From Nocardia vinacea NBRC 16497 (GTDB lineage: Bacteria > Actinomycetota > Actinomycetes > Mycobacteriales > Mycobacteriaceae): a DNA stretch of 64,000 nt. Location: NCBI RefSeq assembly GCF_000308835.1, contig NZ_BAGN01000115.1, forward strand, positions 1-64,000. The letters run 5' to 3'. The notes beneath the pieces are model-generated. The model saw only the letters and a list, made by a program, of their open reading frames with translations, was not told the DNA's origin and searched no databases. Below, one piece after another: positions 63,862 to 64,000 of this stretch; the stretch's first letter is position 1, and every line of letters starts with the position of its first letter. Both the position numbers and the translations under genes were made by a program.

Positions 63862-64000
63862 TCAGGCAGTGCCCGGCGCGACGAACATGAAGCTCTTCTC
63901 CTCGACACGCTGCCTGATCCGCCATCGGCCATCGACGCGGGCGAAGGTGTCCAGATACCAGAGCCCGCACAGCATCAGACTCTGCTGACCTTCGCCGGTC
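63862..64000 (-). CDS. SnoaL/NTF2-like protein (partial, C-terminus only)
   Basis: 46 residues visible; the 5' part lies beyond the right edge. LMLCGLWYLDTFARVDGRWR then IRQRVEEKSFMFVAPGTA matches the C-terminal strands of SnoaL-like or steroid isomerase-like proteins (Y-x-D-x-F-x-R-x-D-G-x-W-R-I). Product class only; reaction unknown. Confidence 0.72.
   Translation of the reverse strand, partial: TGEGQQSLMLCGLWYLDTFARVDGRWRIRQRVEEKSFMFVAPGTA

Overview
The window is high-GC actinobacterial DNA, most likely from Nocardia or a close relative in the Mycobacteriales. This rests on several things: a glnX-glnH-pknG locus, ESX/EspG-type genes, a DUF3558 lipoprotein, an XRE-DUF397 pair, a SigF module with actinobacterial promoters, a large actinobacterial-type amino-acid decarboxylase, and many short operons with 4-bp ATGA/GTGA overlaps and occasional TTG or GTG starts. 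No rRNA, tRNA, CRISPR array, transposase or integrase was seen. The assignment comes from reading protein motifs by eye; no database search was possible.

1-13.8 kb is a protein-phosphorylation island. On the minus strand (3.6 kb down to the left edge) lie an MmpS-like anchored protein, a von Willebrand A (VWA) protein, a membrane PP2C phosphatase and a kinase cut by the window edge; this resembles the TerY-P / YegL-YegK-YegI type triad. Across an IclR regulator, a seven-gene plus-strand operon runs GlnX-like sensor, GlnH-like lipoprotein, coiled-coil protein, PknG kinase, PP2C, VWA and FHA protein. PknG, the PP2C and the FHA protein carry extra N-terminal zinc ribbons of one general type. The two VWA-PP2C-kinase modules diverge from each other.

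13.8-24.4 kb is an accessory region: a rearranged SRPBCC pseudogene, an MmyB-type XRE regulator divergent from an aldo/keto reductase, a frameshifted ArsR relic, a toxin-antitoxin pair with a palindromic operator, a HEAT-like protein, a P-loop kinase, two paralogous tiny Cys proteins, an XRE/DUF397 pair, and a small type VII secretion-associated cluster (DUF3558 lipoprotein, helical protein, WXG-like protein, EspG). A copy of the antitoxin 3' end recurs at 24.4 kb.

24.4-33.8 kb holds the decarboxylase, a Rieske-FAD oxidoreductase and a general-stress block: CsbD protein, small lipoprotein, DUF6328 protein, STAS protein, PAS-ANTAR protein, RsbW-like anti-sigma and SigF-family sigma. Five GTTT/GATT-N15-16-GGGTAN promoter candidates occur in this block. 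33.8-37.9 kb holds an orphan response regulator with Glu in place of the phosphorylatable Asp, followed by the ectoine/hydroxyectoine operon ectABCD and a strong terminator.

37.9-64 kb is a mosaic of short transcription units: an unrecognised two-gene unit, an acyl-CoA ligase remnant, a multi-pass Ser/Thr kinase, an Erm-type 23S rRNA methylase with a candidate attenuating leader, a Sel1-repeat protein, hemerythrin, MarR/ABC-2-like permease divergon, dehydrogenase plus CMD protein, ArsR-glyoxalase operon, LLM oxidoreductase, GtrA protein, aldose epimerase, TetR/DUF418 divergon, HEAT-like protein, DapA-like/LysR divergon, carboxylesterase, FAD monooxygenase, F420-type nitroreductase, Tam-like methyltransferase, a tiny metallothionein-like protein and a partial SnoaL-like gene at the right edge.
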